A DNA stretch of 64,000 nucleotides from Lentilactobacillus diolivorans DSM 14421 (GTDB lineage: Bacteria > Bacillota > Bacilli > Lactobacillales > Lactobacillaceae), in the NCBI RefSeq assembly GCF_001434255.1, contig NZ_AZEY01000058.1, positions 1 to 64,000 on the forward strand, in the 5' to 3' direction. Within the stretch, counting starts at the first letter, position 1; each line of letters opens with the position of its first letter. The position numbers and the translations under genes are program-made. A model generated the notes under the pieces. It saw nothing but the letters and a program-made list of their open reading frames with translations. It ran no database searches and was not told where the DNA came from. This document shows, one piece after another, positions 48,923-59,430 of this stretch.

Positions 48923-48951
48923 TTTACAAACGATTTAAGTACCGATATAAT
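48923..48951 (+). promoter_or_regulatory. tuf promoter P1
   Basis: TTTACA (48923-48928) and TATAAT (48946-48951), 17-base spacer, 121 bases before tuf. Confidence 0.8.
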
Positions 48952-48980
48952 ACTTAAGGATTCTTCGAAAATTGACTGCT

Positions 48981-49008
48981 TTGTCTTTTCCAGAAGATGT
49001 AGTATAAT
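48981..49008 (+). promoter_or_regulatory. tuf promoter P2
   Basis: TTGTCT (48981-48986) and TATAAT (49003-49008), 16-base spacer, 64 bases before tuf. Two tandem promoters fit the high demand for EF-Tu. Confidence 0.7.
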
Positions 49009-49071
49009 AACAATTAGAAATGCATTGATGCGAATTGATGTAATTCTTGAAAACAACAGGAGGTTTCATTA

Positions 49072-50259
49072 ATGGCAAAAGAACATTATGAAAGAACAAA
49101 ACCCCATGTAAACATTGGTACTATTGGCCATATTGATCATGGGAAAACTACTTTGACTGCTGCGATCACTAAGGTATTAGCTTCAAAAGGTCTTGCTAAG
49201 GCTGAAGACTATGCTGATATTGATGCAGCTCCAGAGGAACGTGAACGTGGTATTACCATCAACACTGCGCACGTTGAATACGAAACTGAAAAGCGTCATT
49301 ACGCACATATTGATGCCCCAGGACATGCTGATTACATTAAGAACATGATTACCGGTGCCGCTCAAATGGATGGTGCGATTTTAGTTGTTGCCGCAACTGA
49401 TGGTCCAATGCCACAAACTCGTGAACATATTTTACTTGCTCACCAAGTTGGTGTTGATTATATTGTTGTATTCTTAAACAAGACTGATTTAGTTGATGAT
49501 GACGAATTAATTGACTTGGTTGAAATGGAAGTAAGAGAATTACTTTCAGAGTACGATTATCCTGGTGATGATATTCCTGTTGTCCGTGGATCAGCTCTTA
49601 AAGCTCTTGAAGGTGACAAGGAACAAGAACAAGTTATCCTTGACTTAATGGATATCGTTGATGAATATATTCCAACTCCAGAACGTGACGATAGTAAACC
49701 ATTCTTAATGCCTGTTGAAGATGTATTTACGATCACTGGTCGTGGTACTGTTGCTTCAGGTCGTATCGATCGTGGTACTATCAAAGTCGGCGACGAAGTT
49801 GAAATCGTTGGTTTGAATGATGAAGCATTGAAGTCAACGGTTACTGGTTTGGAAATGTTCCGTAAGACTCTTGATGAAGGTCAAGCCGGCGATAACGTTG
49901 GTGTTCTTCTTCGAGGTATCGACCGTGACCAAGTTGTTCGTGGCCAAGTACTTGCTGCACCTGGTTCAATTCAAACCCATAAGAAGTTTGAAGGTCAAGT
50001 TTATATCTTGACTAAAGAAGAAGGTGGCCGTCATACGCCATTCTTCTCAAACTATCGTCCACAATTCTACTTCCATACTACCGATGTTACGGGTGTTATT
50101 GAACTAGAAAAGGGCGTTGAAATGGTTATGCCTGGTGATAACGTTACATTTAACGTTGATTTAACTAAGCCAGTTGCCATTGAAAAAGGTACTAAGTTTA
50201 CCATCCGTGAAGGTGGCCATACTGTTGGTGCCGGTATTGTTAGTGACGTTAAGGACTAG
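49072..50259 (+). CDS. tuf: Elongation factor Tu
   Basis: GTPase that brings aminoacyl-tRNA to the ribosome. G1 [10 protein letters not shown], switch [17 protein letters not shown]3 DAPGHADY, G4 NKTD, and domains 2-3 with [13 protein letters not shown] and [15 protein letters not shown]. 395 residues, normal. AGGAGG 7 bases upstream of the ATG. Codon use is strongly biased as in other highly expressed genes. Confidence 0.98.
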   Translation: MAKEHYERTKPHVNIGTIGHIDHGKTTLTAAITKVLASKGLAKAEDYADIDAAPEERERGITINTAHVEYETEKRHYAHIDAPGHADYIKNMITGAAQMDGAILVVAATDGPMPQTREHILLAHQVGVDYIVVFLNKTDLVDDDELIDLVEMEVRELLSEYDYPGDDIPVVRGSALKALEGDKEQEQVILDLMDIVDEYIPTPERDDSKPFLMPVEDVFTITGRGTVASGRIDRGTIKVGDEVEIVGLNDEALKSTVTGLEMFRKTLDEGQAGDNVGVLLRGIDRDQVVRGQVLAAPGSIQTHKKFEGQVYILTKEEGGRHTPFFSNYRPQFYFHTTDVTGVIELEKGVEMVMPGDNVTFNVDLTKPVAIEKGTKFTIREGGHTVGAGIVSDVKD

Positions 50260-50278
50260 TCTTTTTACGCCAGTAATA

Positions 50279-50316
50279 AGCCAAGCTGTGAGGATTTATT
50301 CCCCATGGCTTTTTTT
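50279..50316 (+). terminator. Terminator after tuf
   Basis: AGCC (50279-50282) and GTGAGG pair with CCCCAT and GGCT (50307-50310) with a 5-base bulge, followed by TTTTTT. Confidence 0.75.
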
Positions 50317-50346
50317 GTTGATTCAGCATATAATGTTGAAATATAT

Positions 50347-50375
50347 TTTACATTTTGTGAATAATACGTTAAAAT
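50347..50375 (+). promoter_or_regulatory. Promoter of tig
   Basis: TTTACA (50347-50352) and TAAAAT (50370-50375), 17-base spacer, 60 bases before the start. Confidence 0.7.
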
Positions 50376-50435
50376 AACAATGTTATGCAATTATGAATTG
50401 TATTAAAATAATCTTTTCGTCTCGGAGGAAAAAGA

Positions 50436-51773
50436 ATGTCTGCAAAATGGGAAAAGAAAGGTACCAACGATGGTGAATTAACTTTCGAAATTGATACCGA
50501 TTCAATTAGTAAGGGATTAGATCAAGCTTTTAAAAAGAATAAAAAGAATATTCGAGTACCAGGATTCCGTAAAGGAAAAGTTCCCCGTGCAATTTTTAAC
50601 AAAATGTACGGCGAAGAAGCGCTTTATGAAGATGCTTTGAACATCCTGTTACCAGATGAATATTCAAAGGCAGTTAAGGATGCTGATATTGAACCAGTTG
50701 ATCAACCAAAAATTGACGTTGAATCTATGGAAAAGGGTAAGCCATGGGTCATTAAAGCTAATGTAACAGTTAAGCCGGAAGTTAAACTTGGCAATTACAA
50801 GGGATTAAGTGTGCCAAAGCAAAACACTCGTGTTTACCAAAAAGATGTTGACGCTGAACTTGAAAAGAAGCGTGAAAGCCAAGCTGAACTTGTACTTAAA
50901 GAAGGTAAAGCTGCTGAAAAGGGTGACACAGTTGTTATCGACTTTGAAGGAAAAGTTGACGGTAAGCCATTTGAGGGCGGCAAGGCTGAGAACCATTCCC
51001 TAGAATTAGGTTCAAACTCGTTTATTCCAGGATTTGAGGATCAATTAATTGGTCACAAGGCTGGTGACGATGTCGAAGTTAAAGTTACCTTCCCTAAGGA
51101 TTACCAAGCTAAGGAATTAGCTGGTAAGGATGCTGTCTTTGAAACTAAGATTCATGAAGTTAAGACAAAGGAATTACCTAAGTTAGATAATGACTTTGCA
51201 AAGGATGTTGACGAAGATGTTGACAGTCTTGATGAATTGAAAGAAAAGATCAAGGATGATCTTAAAGATAAGAAGAAGAGCGATGCCCGCGATGCAATTG
51301 AGGATGCTGCCATTAGTCAAGCTGTTGACAATTCCGAAGTTAAGGACATTCCTCAACCAATGCTGGATGAAGATATCCAACGTCAAATGGATCAATATCT
51401 TGCTGGCATGCAACAACAAGGAATCAACCAACAGATGTACTTCCAGTTAACTGGTACTAAACCAGAAGACTTGAAGAAACAGTTCTCTGACGGGGCTGAT
51501 CGTCGAGTTAAAACGAACTTGGTTCTTGAAGCAATTGTTGATGCAGAAAAGATTCAACCAAGTGAAGACGATGTTAAGGCTGAAGTTAAGGATCTTGCTG
51601 GCCAATATGGCATGAAGGAAGACGCTGTTCGTAAAGCTTTAACTGATGATATGCTAAAACATGATATTGCCATTAAGAAAGCAATTGACTTAATTGTTGA
51701 TGCTTCAAAGCAAGATGCTAAAGCAAAAGAAAACGATTCAGATAAAGAAAAAGAAGATAGTTCAGAAAAATAG
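50436..51773 (+). CDS. tig: Trigger factor
   Basis: Ribosome-bound chaperone and prolyl isomerase. N-terminal ribosome-docking motif FRKGKVPR (about residues 46-53), FKBP-type PPIase domain ([20 protein letters not shown]), and helical C-terminal chaperone domain. 445 residues, with a Lys/Asp/Glu-rich tail ([15 protein letters not shown]). CGGAGG precedes the ATG. Followed by clpX, the usual tig-clpX arrangement. Confidence 0.96.
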   Translation: MSAKWEKKGTNDGELTFEIDTDSISKGLDQAFKKNKKNIRVPGFRKGKVPRAIFNKMYGEEALYEDALNILLPDEYSKAVKDADIEPVDQPKIDVESMEKGKPWVIKANVTVKPEVKLGNYKGLSVPKQNTRVYQKDVDAELEKKRESQAELVLKEGKAAEKGDTVVIDFEGKVDGKPFEGGKAENHSLELGSNSFIPGFEDQLIGHKAGDDVEVKVTFPKDYQAKELAGKDAVFETKIHEVKTKELPKLDNDFAKDVDEDVDSLDELKEKIKDDLKDKKKSDARDAIEDAAISQAVDNSEVKDIPQPMLDEDIQRQMDQYLAGMQQQGINQQMYFQLTGTKPEDLKKQFSDGADRRVKTNLVLEAIVDAEKIQPSEDDVKAEVKDLAGQYGMKEDAVRKALTDDMLKHDIAIKKAIDLIVDASKQDAKAKENDSDKEKEDSSEK

Positions 51774-51786
51774 TTCTTTTCCTTTG

Positions 51787-51818
51787 AAAGATCCGTTATT
51801 TTGACGGGTCTTTTTTTT
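51787..51818 (+). terminator. Terminator after tig
   Basis: AAAGATCCGT (51787-51796) and ACGGGTCTTT (51804-51813), one wobble pair, followed by more T. Confidence 0.88.
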
Positions 51819-52006
51819 CGGGCGAAAGCCTTCTAATTGCATTTTTAATGTTATATGATAAAGTACGTATAGTTGATTAAACCATGTTAGAAGATACTTT
51901 TGACATAGTTAAACAAGTTAGTTTTATGTAAGAAAAAATTTGAGACAAGCGTTGTCTCTGTTTGAAGCATACATTAACTTCCAACTCTTATGGAGGAGTG
52001 AATAAA

Positions 52007-53254
52007 TTGTTTGAAGATAACGAATCAAGCGGGCCCATTACTTGTTCGTTTTGTGGGAAAACCCAAGACCAAGTGAAGAAGATCGTAGCCGGCCCAGGCG
52101 TATACATTTGTAACGAATGTATTGATCTATGCAAAGAAATTATTGATGAAGAACTTGCACCTGAAAAGACTTCTCAAGACTTGTTGAAGGTTTTAACACC
52201 AGCTCAAATTTTAGATAAGTTGAATGCCTTTGTTATTGGCCAAGATAATGCAAAACGGACACTTTCTGTTGCTGTTTATAACCATTATAAGCGAGTTAAT
52301 GAAATGATTAGCGAACCTAATGATGAGTTAGAGCTTCAAAAGAGTAACATTTGTATCATTGGTCCAACTGGTTCAGGGAAAACATACCTGGCCCAGACTT
52401 TAGCTCGAATTCTTAATGTGCCATTTGCGATTGCAGATGCAACAACCTTAACTGAAGCTGGTTATGTTGGTGAAGATGTTGAGAATATTCTTTTAAAGCT
52501 TTTGCAAAACGCTGATTATGACGTTGAAAAGGCTGAAAAGGGAATTATCTATATTGATGAAATTGATAAAATTGCCAAAAAGTCCGAAAACGTTTCAATT
52601 ACTCGAGATGTTTCTGGTGAGGGTGTTCAACAAGCACTGCTAAAGATTCTTGAAGGCACGATTGCTAATGTGCCACCTCAGGGTGGACGAAAGCATCCCC
52701 AACAAGAATTCATTCAAATTGACACAACCAACATTCTCTTTATTGTTGGTGGTGCGTTTGATGGTATTGAGGGTATTGTTAAGAGTCGCTTAGGTGACAA
52801 GACGATTGGGTTCGGGACTAATTCTGATGAAGCACCTGATTTAAATGATAATAATATCATGCAGGATGTTATCCCTGAAGATCTGCTGAAGTTTGGGTTA
52901 ATTCCAGAATTCATCGGTCGACTTCCAATCTTAACTGCTTTGGATAAGTTGGATGAACATGATTTGGTTCGGATTTTAACTGAGCCTAAGAATGCGCTTG
53001 TTAAGCAGTATCAAAAGTTGATTGAACTTGATGGCGCCAAGCTTGAATTCCAACCAGAAGCATTGCAAAAGATGGCTCAATTGGCGATTGCTCGAGACAC
53101 TGGTGCTCGTGGCCTACGCTCAATTATTGAGGGTGTGATGCGAGATATTATGTTTGATCTGCCAAGCCGCAATGATGTTTCAAAAGTGATTATTACGCCG
53201 GAAACGGTGACTGATCATAAAGAACCGGAATTGATTTTAAAAAAGGCATCGTAA
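52007..53254 (+). CDS. clpX: ATP-dependent Clp protease ATP-binding subunit ClpX
   Basis: AAA+ unfoldase that feeds ClpP. N-terminal zinc-binding domain with C13, C16, C35 and C38; Walker A GPTGSGKT at 119-126; Walker [12 protein letters not shown]; the pore and RKH regions follow. I use TTG 52007 because GGAGGAG ends 8 bases upstream and the protein then begins [16 protein letters not shown] as in the family; an ATG at 51962 lies before that site. 415 residues. A 7-bp hairpin GAGACAA/TTGTCTC at 51942-51958 is in the leader. Confidence 0.95.
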   Translation: MFEDNESSGPITCSFCGKTQDQVKKIVAGPGVYICNECIDLCKEIIDEELAPEKTSQDLLKVLTPAQILDKLNAFVIGQDNAKRTLSVAVYNHYKRVNEMISEPNDELELQKSNICIIGPTGSGKTYLAQTLARILNVPFAIADATTLTEAGYVGEDVENILLKLLQNADYDVEKAEKGIIYIDEIDKIAKKSENVSITRDVSGEGVQQALLKILEGTIANVPPQGGRKHPQQEFIQIDTTNILFIVGGAFDGIEGIVKSRLGDKTIGFGTNSDEAPDLNDNNIMQDVIPEDLLKFGLIPEFIGRLPILTALDKLDEHDLVRILTEPKNALVKQYQKLIELDGAKLEFQPEALQKMAQLAIARDTGARGLRSIIEGVMRDIMFDLPSRNDVSKVIITPETVTDHKEPELILKKAS

Positions 53255-53260
53255 TTTTTT

Positions 53261-53308
53261 GAAGTCTGATGTAGGCTATAGTTAGTTTGCATCAGACTTC
53301 TTTTTTTG
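53261..53308 (+). terminator. Terminator after clpX
   Basis: GAAGTCTGATG (53261-53271) is complementary to CATCAGACTTC (53290-53300), followed by TTTTTTT. The ~250 bases from here to engB show no gene. Confidence 0.92.
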
Positions 53309-53559
53309 TCTAAAATAGGGGTTTAATTAAAAATAAAGTAATAATAATTACGGTAATTAGGAAACAAGTTGGAAGATGTTTAGTTTCCAAGGCAGAGCCA
53401 GACTATCGGAAGATAAGATGATTTAAAACAACTTTTGTAACTCTTTATCTTCTTGTTATTCTAATTAAGGGTTGAGAAATCATTTTTCAATGATAAGTTA
53501 AAAATGATCAATTTAGGTAGCAGTTAAGTGTGTAAAAAATAATTCAAAGAGGTGATCTG

Positions 53560-54141
53560 ATGGATGTTCATAATGTTGATTTAACGATTAGTGCTGTTGC
53601 TGAAAAACAATATCCTAATACTCAGTTTCCAGAAATTGCATTTGTCGGCCGGTCTAATGTTGGCAAATCTTCTTTAACGAATGTTTTGATTAACCGGCGG
53701 GGGTATGCGCGAACGTCAAGCCAGCCCGGAAAGACTCAAACGTTGAACTTTTATAACATTGAGGACAAATTGTATTTTGTTGATGTTCCTGGTTACGGTT
53801 ATGCCAAGGCTTCCAAAGCCAGCAGACAAAAATGGGGGCAAATGATTGAAACCTATTTGACTAAGCGTCAGCAATTGCAGGGGGTTATCGCGTTAATTGA
53901 TGGTCGTCATGCGCCCACAGATGATGATGTTTCGATGCACGAGTGGTTGAAGTATTATAAAATCCCAACATTAACGGTGGCCACAAAGATGGACAAAATT
54001 TCTCGTGGCAAATGGAATAAGCAAGAATCATTAATTAAACAATCTTTAAGTCTGGATGCCAATGAGCAGTTAGTTCTGTTTTCATCCCTCACTAAGCAGG
54101 GGAAGAATGAAGTCTGGCAATGGATTGAAGGGAGAATGTAG
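53560..54141 (+). CDS. engB: Ribosome biogenesis GTPase EngB/YsxC
   Basis: TRAFAC-class GTPase for 50S subunit assembly. G1 GRSNVGKSS at 30-38, G2/switch [11 protein letters not shown]3 [10 protein letters not shown]4 TKMDK. 193 residues. AGAGGTGA precedes the ATG. Follows clpX as in many lactobacilli. Confidence 0.95.
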   Translation: MDVHNVDLTISAVAEKQYPNTQFPEIAFVGRSNVGKSSLTNVLINRRGYARTSSQPGKTQTLNFYNIEDKLYFVDVPGYGYAKASKASRQKWGQMIETYLTKRQQLQGVIALIDGRHAPTDDDVSMHEWLKYYKIPTLTVATKMDKISRGKWNKQESLIKQSLSLDANEQLVLFSSLTKQGKNEVWQWIEGRM

Positions 54142-54145
54142 CGGA

Positions 54146-54436
54146 ATGGATTTTGATGATTACCAGAAGGCAGCAAATCGGACGTTAATGGGCAAAGAGC
54201 AGGTATTAACAAATTGTGCGCTTGGCCTAACCGGTGAGGCTGGCGAAGTGGCAGATCTAATTCGTAAATATACTTTCCAAAGTGATAAATTAGATCATGA
54301 TCAGTTGGTAAAAGAAATGGGCGATGTCCTTTGGTATCTATCACAGATTGCTGAATGGGCAGATATTCCATTTGATGAAGTTGCAACGGATAACATTGCA
54401 CGTTTAAAGCAGCGGTATCCGTCAGCGTTAAAGTAA
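54146..54436 (+). CDS. MazG-like nucleotide pyrophosphohydrolase
   Basis: All-alpha NTP pyrophosphatase of the MazG superfamily, probably house-cleaning of unusual nucleotides. Metal-binding pattern LTGEAGEVADLIRK followed by EMGDVLWYLSQI. 96 residues from ATG 54146, four bases after the engB stop; a longer frame begins inside engB. Weak ribosome binding site, so translation may be coupled to engB. Confidence 0.85.
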   Translation: MDFDDYQKAANRTLMGKEQVLTNCALGLTGEAGEVADLIRKYTFQSDKLDHDQLVKEMGDVLWYLSQIAEWADIPFDEVATDNIARLKQRYPSALK

Positions 54437-54474
54437 TAATATAAAGTAATAATATTGGTTTGATTAATATTAAC

Positions 54475-54516
54475 GGGGTCGAGACAAAAGTAATTTTGTC
54501 CGGCTCCATTTTTTAT
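54475..54516 (+). terminator. Terminator half of the dispersed repeat after the MazG-like gene
   Basis: GGGGTCGAGACAAAA (54475-54489) with TTTTGTCCGGCTCC (54494-54507), then TTTTTT. No second hairpin follows, so this is an isolated terminator half. Confidence 0.85.
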
Positions 54517-54605
54517 CCTCATTCAGAAAATGAGACACACAAATTATTCAATTAATTATTAATATCAGCCCATAAATGTATATTAAACATATTTTTTTGA
54601 AATAT

Positions 54606-54623
54606 CATGAATAAAAAGCAAAA
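54606..54623 (+). promoter_or_regulatory. Probable ArgR/AhrC operator (ARG box)
   Basis: CATGAATAAAAAGCAAAA matches the first 12 positions of the Bacillus AhrC consensus (CATGAATAAAAATKCAAK) and most of the rest. A second looser match, TTTATGAATATTGGT, lies at about 54634-54648. Both are within 90 bases of argG, consistent with arginine repression of argGH. Confidence 0.6.
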
Positions 54624-54693
54624 AAGGTTGTAATTTATGAATATTGGTGTTAATCTCTTAAGTATTGAAATTAAAAAAACGAGGTAAAAAAAT

Positions 54694-55989
54694 ATGACAG
54701 AAAATAATAAAGTAATTTTAGCTTATTCCGGTGGTCTGGATACATCTGTTGCAATTGCATGGTTAAATGATAAGGGCTACGACGTCGTTGCTTGCTGTAT
54801 TAATGTTGGTGAAGGAAAAGATCTTGAATTTATTAAGCAAAAGGCTTTGAATGTTGGTGCCGTTAAAGCATATGTCATTGATGCCCTGGATGACTTCGCT
54901 GACAATTATGCGGCAGTTGCATTAAAAGCCAACGCAATGTACGAAGGATCATATCCGCTGATTTCAGCGCTTTCACGACCATTAATTTCTAAAGCACTCG
55001 TGGATGTTGCCCATCAAGAGCACGCAATGGCTGTAGCTCACGGTTGTACCGGGAAGGGAAACGATCAGGTAAGATTTGAAGTTGCCATTCATGGACTTGA
55101 CCCACAACTTCAAGTTTTAAGCCCAGTTCGTGATTGGCATTGGTCACGGGAACAAGAAATTGAATATGCAAAGGAACACAATATTCCAATTCCAATTGAT
55201 TTAGATTCACCATATTCAATTGACGCTAATATTTGGGGCCGGGCTAACGAAGCCGGCATTTTAGAAGATCCTTGGCAAAGTGCCCCGGAAGATGCCTTTG
55301 CGATTACTAATCCGATTGATAAAACGCCCGATCAACCTAAAGAAATTGAAATTACGTTTGAAAAGGGTATTCCAACTGAATTAAATGGTAAGCAGATGAA
55401 GTTTGCCGATATTATTCAGGAATTAAATGAAGTGGCTGGCGAGCATGGTGTTGGGCGAATTGATCATATTGAGAATCGGCTTGTAGGGATCAAGAGTCGG
55501 GAAGTTTATGAGGCACCTGCGGCAACTGTCCTACTAAAAGCTCACAAAGAACTTGAAGATTTGACATTTGAACGTGATTTGGCTCACTTTAAGCCGGTTG
55601 TTGAGAAGCAACTTAGTGAACTTGTTTATAATGCGCTTTGGTTCTCACCATTAATGGATTCACTTCAGGCCTTTATTGATAAATCTCAAGAAGTTGTTAG
55701 TGGTATTATTAAATTGCAAGTATTCAAAGGTAACGTGATGATTTTGGGACGAAAATCCAACTCGTCACTCTATGACAAAGATTTGGCAACTTATACGGCT
55801 TCCGACTCCTTTGATCAGGAAGCTGCAAAAGGATTCATCAAACTTTGGGGATTGCCAACTCAGGTTTATTCACAGGTTCAGCTTAAAAACAAGCAATCAC
55901 AATTTGTTAAAGCAGTTACCAAGTCACAATCAAAGGCTAAGGTAACCGTTCAGGAAAACTATTCAGCACATACGGGAGCTAAAAAATAG
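54694..55989 (+). CDS. argG: Argininosuccinate synthase
   Basis: Condenses citrulline and aspartate with ATP. The ATP pyrophosphatase P-loop YSGGLDTS is at 11-18; citrulline/aspartate-binding motifs [19 protein letters not shown] and [22 protein letters not shown] follow. 431 residues, about 20-30 longer than common forms because of a lysine/serine-rich C-terminal extension. ACGAGG is a weak binding site. Immediately followed by argH. Confidence 0.95.
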   Translation: MTENNKVILAYSGGLDTSVAIAWLNDKGYDVVACCINVGEGKDLEFIKQKALNVGAVKAYVIDALDDFADNYAAVALKANAMYEGSYPLISALSRPLISKALVDVAHQEHAMAVAHGCTGKGNDQVRFEVAIHGLDPQLQVLSPVRDWHWSREQEIEYAKEHNIPIPIDLDSPYSIDANIWGRANEAGILEDPWQSAPEDAFAITNPIDKTPDQPKEIEITFEKGIPTELNGKQMKFADIIQELNEVAGEHGVGRIDHIENRLVGIKSREVYEAPAATVLLKAHKELEDLTFERDLAHFKPVVEKQLSELVYNALWFSPLMDSLQAFIDKSQEVVSGIIKLQVFKGNVMILGRKSNSSLYDKDLATYTASDSFDQEAAKGFIKLWGLPTQVYSQVQLKNKQSQFVKAVTKSQSKAKVTVQENYSAHTGAKK

Positions 55990-57372
55990 ATGAGTACAAA
56001 GAAACTATGGGGTGGTCGATTTCAAGCTCAAGCCTCAAAATGGGTAGATGAATTTGGTGCGTCAATTTCATTTGATCAATTAATGGCTGATGAGGATATT
56101 GAAGGATCGTTGGCGCATGTTAAAATGCTTGAGCATACAAAGATATTGAGTGCCGACGACGTTGCCAAAATTGTGAAGGGCTTGGAAGGCATCCAGGCTG
56201 ACTTACATGCTGGGAAGTTAACGTTTACAGTTGAAAATGAAGATATTCATATGAATATTGAAAGTATTTTAACTGATCGGATTGGACCGGTTGCCGGTAA
56301 ATTGCACACGGCTCGATCTCGAAACGATCAAGTAGCCACCGATTTTCATTTGTACTTAAAGAAGCGACTGCCAAAAGTGATTGATGAGATTTCGACACTA
56401 CAGGAAACGCTCGTTGAAATGGCCGAAGAAAATGTTGAAACCATTATGCCTGGGTACACGCATTTACAACATGCACAACCTATTTCATATGGGCATTATT
56501 TGATGGCTTATTATCAAATGTTAAAGCGGGATAAAGAACGCTTTACGTTTAACATGCAGCATACCGATATTATGCCGCTTGGTGCCGCTGCATTGGCGGG
56601 GACAACATTTCCAATTGATCGGAACTATACGGCCAAGGAATTGGGATTTGGTCAAGTTTACGCAAATTCACTGGACGCTGTTTCTGATCGGGATTTTGCA
56701 TTGGAGTTCTTAAGTAACAGTTCGATTTTAATGCTTCATCTTTCTCGCTTTTGTGAGGAAATCAGTCTTTGGGTAAGTCACGAATTTAAGTATCTTGACC
56801 TTAGTGACGCTTATACTACTGGTAGCTCAATTATGCCGCAAAAGAAGAACCCTGACATGGCGGAGTTGATTCGTGGCAAGAGTGGTCGCGTATATGGACA
56901 CCTGATTGGATTATTGACGACCATGAAATCATTACCGTTAGCTTACAATAAGGATCTTCAAGAGGATAAGGAAGGCGTGTTTGACACGGTTAAGACTTTG
57001 CTGCCATCTCTTAAGGTTTTCAATGGTATGCTTAAGACCGCTAAACCCAATGTTGAACGGATGAAACAGGCAACCGAAAATGATTTTTCCAATGCGACCG
57101 AACTCGCCGATTACTTAGCAGCCAAAGGGGTTCCATTCAGGCAGGCACACGGTATTGTTGGTCAACTGGTTCTTAAAGGAATTCAAACTCACCAAAACTT
57201 ACAGGATATGTCGTTAACTGAGCTCCAAGCGGCTTCTCCGAAAATCGAAAAGGATGTTTATCATGATCTCAAATCGGAAGTTGCCGTTGAACGTCGGCAT
57301 TCACTGGGCGGGACCGGTTTCGATCAGGTTAGATTACAAATCAAAAATGCTAAGAATGAACTTGGAGAATAA
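55990..57372 (+). CDS. argH: Argininosuccinate lyase
   Basis: Splits argininosuccinate into arginine and fumarate. The aspartase/fumarase signature [12 protein letters not shown] is at 278-289, with [18 protein letters not shown] and [19 protein letters not shown] upstream. 460 residues. It begins right after the argG stop. No other arg genes are in the window, so these two alone would make arginine from citrulline. Confidence 0.96.
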   Translation: MSTKKLWGGRFQAQASKWVDEFGASISFDQLMADEDIEGSLAHVKMLEHTKILSADDVAKIVKGLEGIQADLHAGKLTFTVENEDIHMNIESILTDRIGPVAGKLHTARSRNDQVATDFHLYLKKRLPKVIDEISTLQETLVEMAEENVETIMPGYTHLQHAQPISYGHYLMAYYQMLKRDKERFTFNMQHTDIMPLGAAALAGTTFPIDRNYTAKELGFGQVYANSLDAVSDRDFALEFLSNSSILMLHLSRFCEEISLWVSHEFKYLDLSDAYTTGSSIMPQKKNPDMAELIRGKSGRVYGHLIGLLTTMKSLPLAYNKDLQEDKEGVFDTVKTLLPSLKVFNGMLKTAKPNVERMKQATENDFSNATELADYLAAKGVPFRQAHGIVGQLVLKGIQTHQNLQDMSLTELQAASPKIEKDVYHDLKSEVAVERRHSLGGTGFDQVRLQIKNAKNELGE

Positions 57373-57414
57373 TTAATCGATGTTTCGACAATCAATATTG
57401 GTCACAAAAGTAGA

Positions 57415-57567
57415 GTGAGACAAAAGGCGAGTAACTTCCAGAGTACAATTGGATAATTCGGTTGTACGGCCGGAAGTTGCCTTTTGTCTCACGTTTTCGC
57501 TTGGTAATAATCGTGATTACAAAAAGAGGGGCTGGACAAAATCACTTTTGTCTCAGCCCCTCTTTTT
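57415..57567. repeat. Dispersed two-hairpin repeat, complete copy
   Basis: First hairpin: GTGAGACAAAAGGC (57415-57428) is a perfect complement of GCCTTTTGTCTCAC (57479-57492), with inner AACTTCC/GGAAGTT and GTACAA/TTGTAC pairs. After a 28-base linker containing GGTAATAATCGTGATTAC, the second hairpin pairs 57521-57541 with 57546-57567 (AGAGGGGCTG...CAGCCCCTCT). Total 153 bases, the same as the copy at 60208. It separates convergent argH and the small minus-strand gene and terminates both. Confidence 0.9.
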
Positions 57568-57592
57568 GAAGAGAAATATCTCTGAACTATTT

Positions 57593-57760
57593 TTAATTAC
57601 TTTTACTTTTCTTGGGTCGTTCCTCGTTTTTACGTTTTTTATTTTGATCTTTTTTATCATGCTTTAGAAATTTATCACGTTTGGGGTCTCGTGGATCCAT
57701 TTCAGCAAATTTGCCAAAAAGTGCATCCAAATTATCTTGTCGATTAACTTTAAGTGACAT
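57593..57760 (-). CDS. Small basic protein
   Basis: A 55-residue protein on the minus strand, beginning MSLKVNRQDNLDALFGKFAE and followed by MDPRDPKRDKF and a Lys/Arg/Asn-rich tail. AAGGAGATG stands 7 bases before the ATG and a strong terminator follows, so I consider it real although short. It resembles the small 'SPJ_0845'-type proteins of streptococci and lactobacilli, from memory; function unknown. The tail should be disordered and may bind nucleic acid. Confidence 0.75.
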   Translation of the reverse strand: MSLKVNRQDNLDALFGKFAEMDPRDPKRDKFLKHDKKDQNKKRKNEERPKKSKSN

Positions 57761-57960
57761 CGAATCATCTCCTTATCCCTATTTACGTCATAATCATAGC
57801 AAAATTCCCATTGAATGTCACTTTCGATGGCTTATCTTTGATTATTATTTAACATTTTGTGAAACGAATGTATAAAAACAACTAATTATAGAAATATATT
57901 GCATAAATTACGATTAAGGTGTAACCTAGTGTGTATTATAAATCGGGAGAGGTAAAGTTA

Positions 57961-59430
57961 ATGAAGAAGAGTTTTAAAGCAATTATTCAAGCAATTATTG
58001 TGATCATGGCGCTGTTAACTGTTGCTGCTTGGCATACGAGCAATGCTGCCGCCGCAGATACATCATTACAGCGAGTTAAACAGCGGGGGGAATTGATCGT
58101 TGTGACTAGTCCTGATTATCCACCATATGAATTTATGGTGAATGAAAATGGTAAAAGTAAAATGGTTGGGATGGATATCGATGTTGCCAAGAAAGTTGCC
58201 AAAGATTTGCACGTCAAATTGGTAATGAAGAGCATGAATTTTGATTCACTGTTGGTAGCCATTCAGACTGGGAAAGCAGATATGGCGATTGGGGGAATTA
58301 ACCCAACCAATGAACGGCGCCAAAGTGTTGATTTTTCTAAGATTTATTACTCAGGTGGTCAAAGTTTCCTGATTAATTCAAAGGATGTTAATAAATACAA
58401 AAGTGCCAAGAATTTAAAAGGGGCCACGATTGGTGCTCAGACCGGGACGCTGCAGTATGGCTTGGCTAAAAAACGGATTCCTAATTCAACAGTTAAAGGA
58501 ATGGACAAGTCAACCGATCTGGTTTTGGCTTTAAAAACCAACAAGATTGATGCTTTAGGGATTGAAAAGCCAACTGCTGAGGCCTATGTTAAAAATGATC
58601 CAACGTTAAAAATGATTAGTTCAGGTTATAATTTGAATAAAAATGATGTTGGGGCCGCAATGGCCTTTAAAAAGGGTTCGGGTAGTTTGGTTAACGCAGT
58701 TAATAAAAGTGTTGATCAAATCCAAAAGAAACATCTCACTGATAAATATTTAGCAGCTGCTGGTAAGTATATGAAAGTCAACACCGTTAATACATCAATG
58801 TTTCACTACTGGACATACTTTGCTAAAGGGGTTGAGTACACCCTCCTGATTTCATTAGTATCAACATTCTTTGGGGTTGTTCTGGGTGTCATCCTGGCTT
58901 TAATGCGGTTCAGCAAACAAAAATGGGTTCGTGGTTTAGCAATCAGTTATACAGAATTCATTCGAGGAACACCTTTAATGGTTCAAGTGATGTTTGTCTA
59001 CTTTGGAATTGGGGTTGTTATTAACATTCCGGCATTGATTTCAGGGATGATTGCCGTATCTCTAAACAGTGGTGCGTACGTTGCAGAAATTATTCGTGGC
59101 GGAATTAATTCAGTCGCGACTGGTCAAACTGAGGCTGCTGAAAGTTTGGGATTAACGAAGCGTGATATGATGCAGTATGTTGTTTTACCGCAAGCTTTCA
59201 GGAATATCTGGCCAGCTCTTGGAAATGAATTCATCTCATTGATTAAGGAAAGTTCAATTGTTTCTATTATTGGTGTTACTGATTTGATTTACCAATTGAA
59301 CATTGTTAGAGCGGACACGTACCGAGGTGTTATCCCGATTTTCGTTGCAATGGTTCTTTACTTCATCATGACATTTGCTTTGACGAGAATATTGAATCAC
59401 TATGAAGGGAAGATGAAACATGCAGGATAA
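57961..59430 (+). CDS. Polar amino acid ABC transporter, fused substrate-binding protein and permease
   Basis: Imports a polar amino acid. After a signal/anchor helix (about residues 9-28, followed by NAAAAD) comes a family 3 solute-binding domain (about 35-270: [40 protein letters not shown]) and then a three-to-five helix HisM/GlnP-type permease (about 285-485) with [25 protein letters not shown] as the ATPase-coupling loop. 489 residues. ATG 57961 follows GGGAGAGG. Fusion of binding protein and permease is normal in lactobacilli. Glutamine, arginine or a related amino acid; the adjacent argGH hints at arginine or citrulline. Confidence 0.92.
   Translation: MKKSFKAIIQAIIVIMALLTVAAWHTSNAAAADTSLQRVKQRGELIVVTSPDYPPYEFMVNENGKSKMVGMDIDVAKKVAKDLHVKLVMKSMNFDSLLVAIQTGKADMAIGGINPTNERRQSVDFSKIYYSGGQSFLINSKDVNKYKSAKNLKGATIGAQTGTLQYGLAKKRIPNSTVKGMDKSTDLVLALKTNKIDALGIEKPTAEAYVKNDPTLKMISSGYNLNKNDVGAAMAFKKGSGSLVNAVNKSVDQIQKKHLTDKYLAAAGKYMKVNTVNTSMFHYWTYFAKGVEYTLLISLVSTFFGVVLGVILALMRFSKQKWVRGLAISYTEFIRGTPLMVQVMFVYFGIGVVINIPALISGMIAVSLNSGAYVAEIIRGGINSVATGQTEAAESLGLTKRDMMQYVVLPQAFRNIWPALGNEFISLIKESSIVSIIGVTDLIYQLNIVRADTYRGVIPIFVAMVLYFIMTFALTRILNHYEGKMKHAG

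Noticed and set aside
48972-49008. TTGACT as the -35 of the proximal tuf promoter
   Set aside because: It would need a 25-base spacer to TATAAT; TTGTCT at 48981 with 16 bases fits better.
57449-57667. 72-codon plus-strand open frame across the repeat
   Set aside because: It consists of repeat sequence and the complement of the small minus-strand gene, and has no ribosome binding site.
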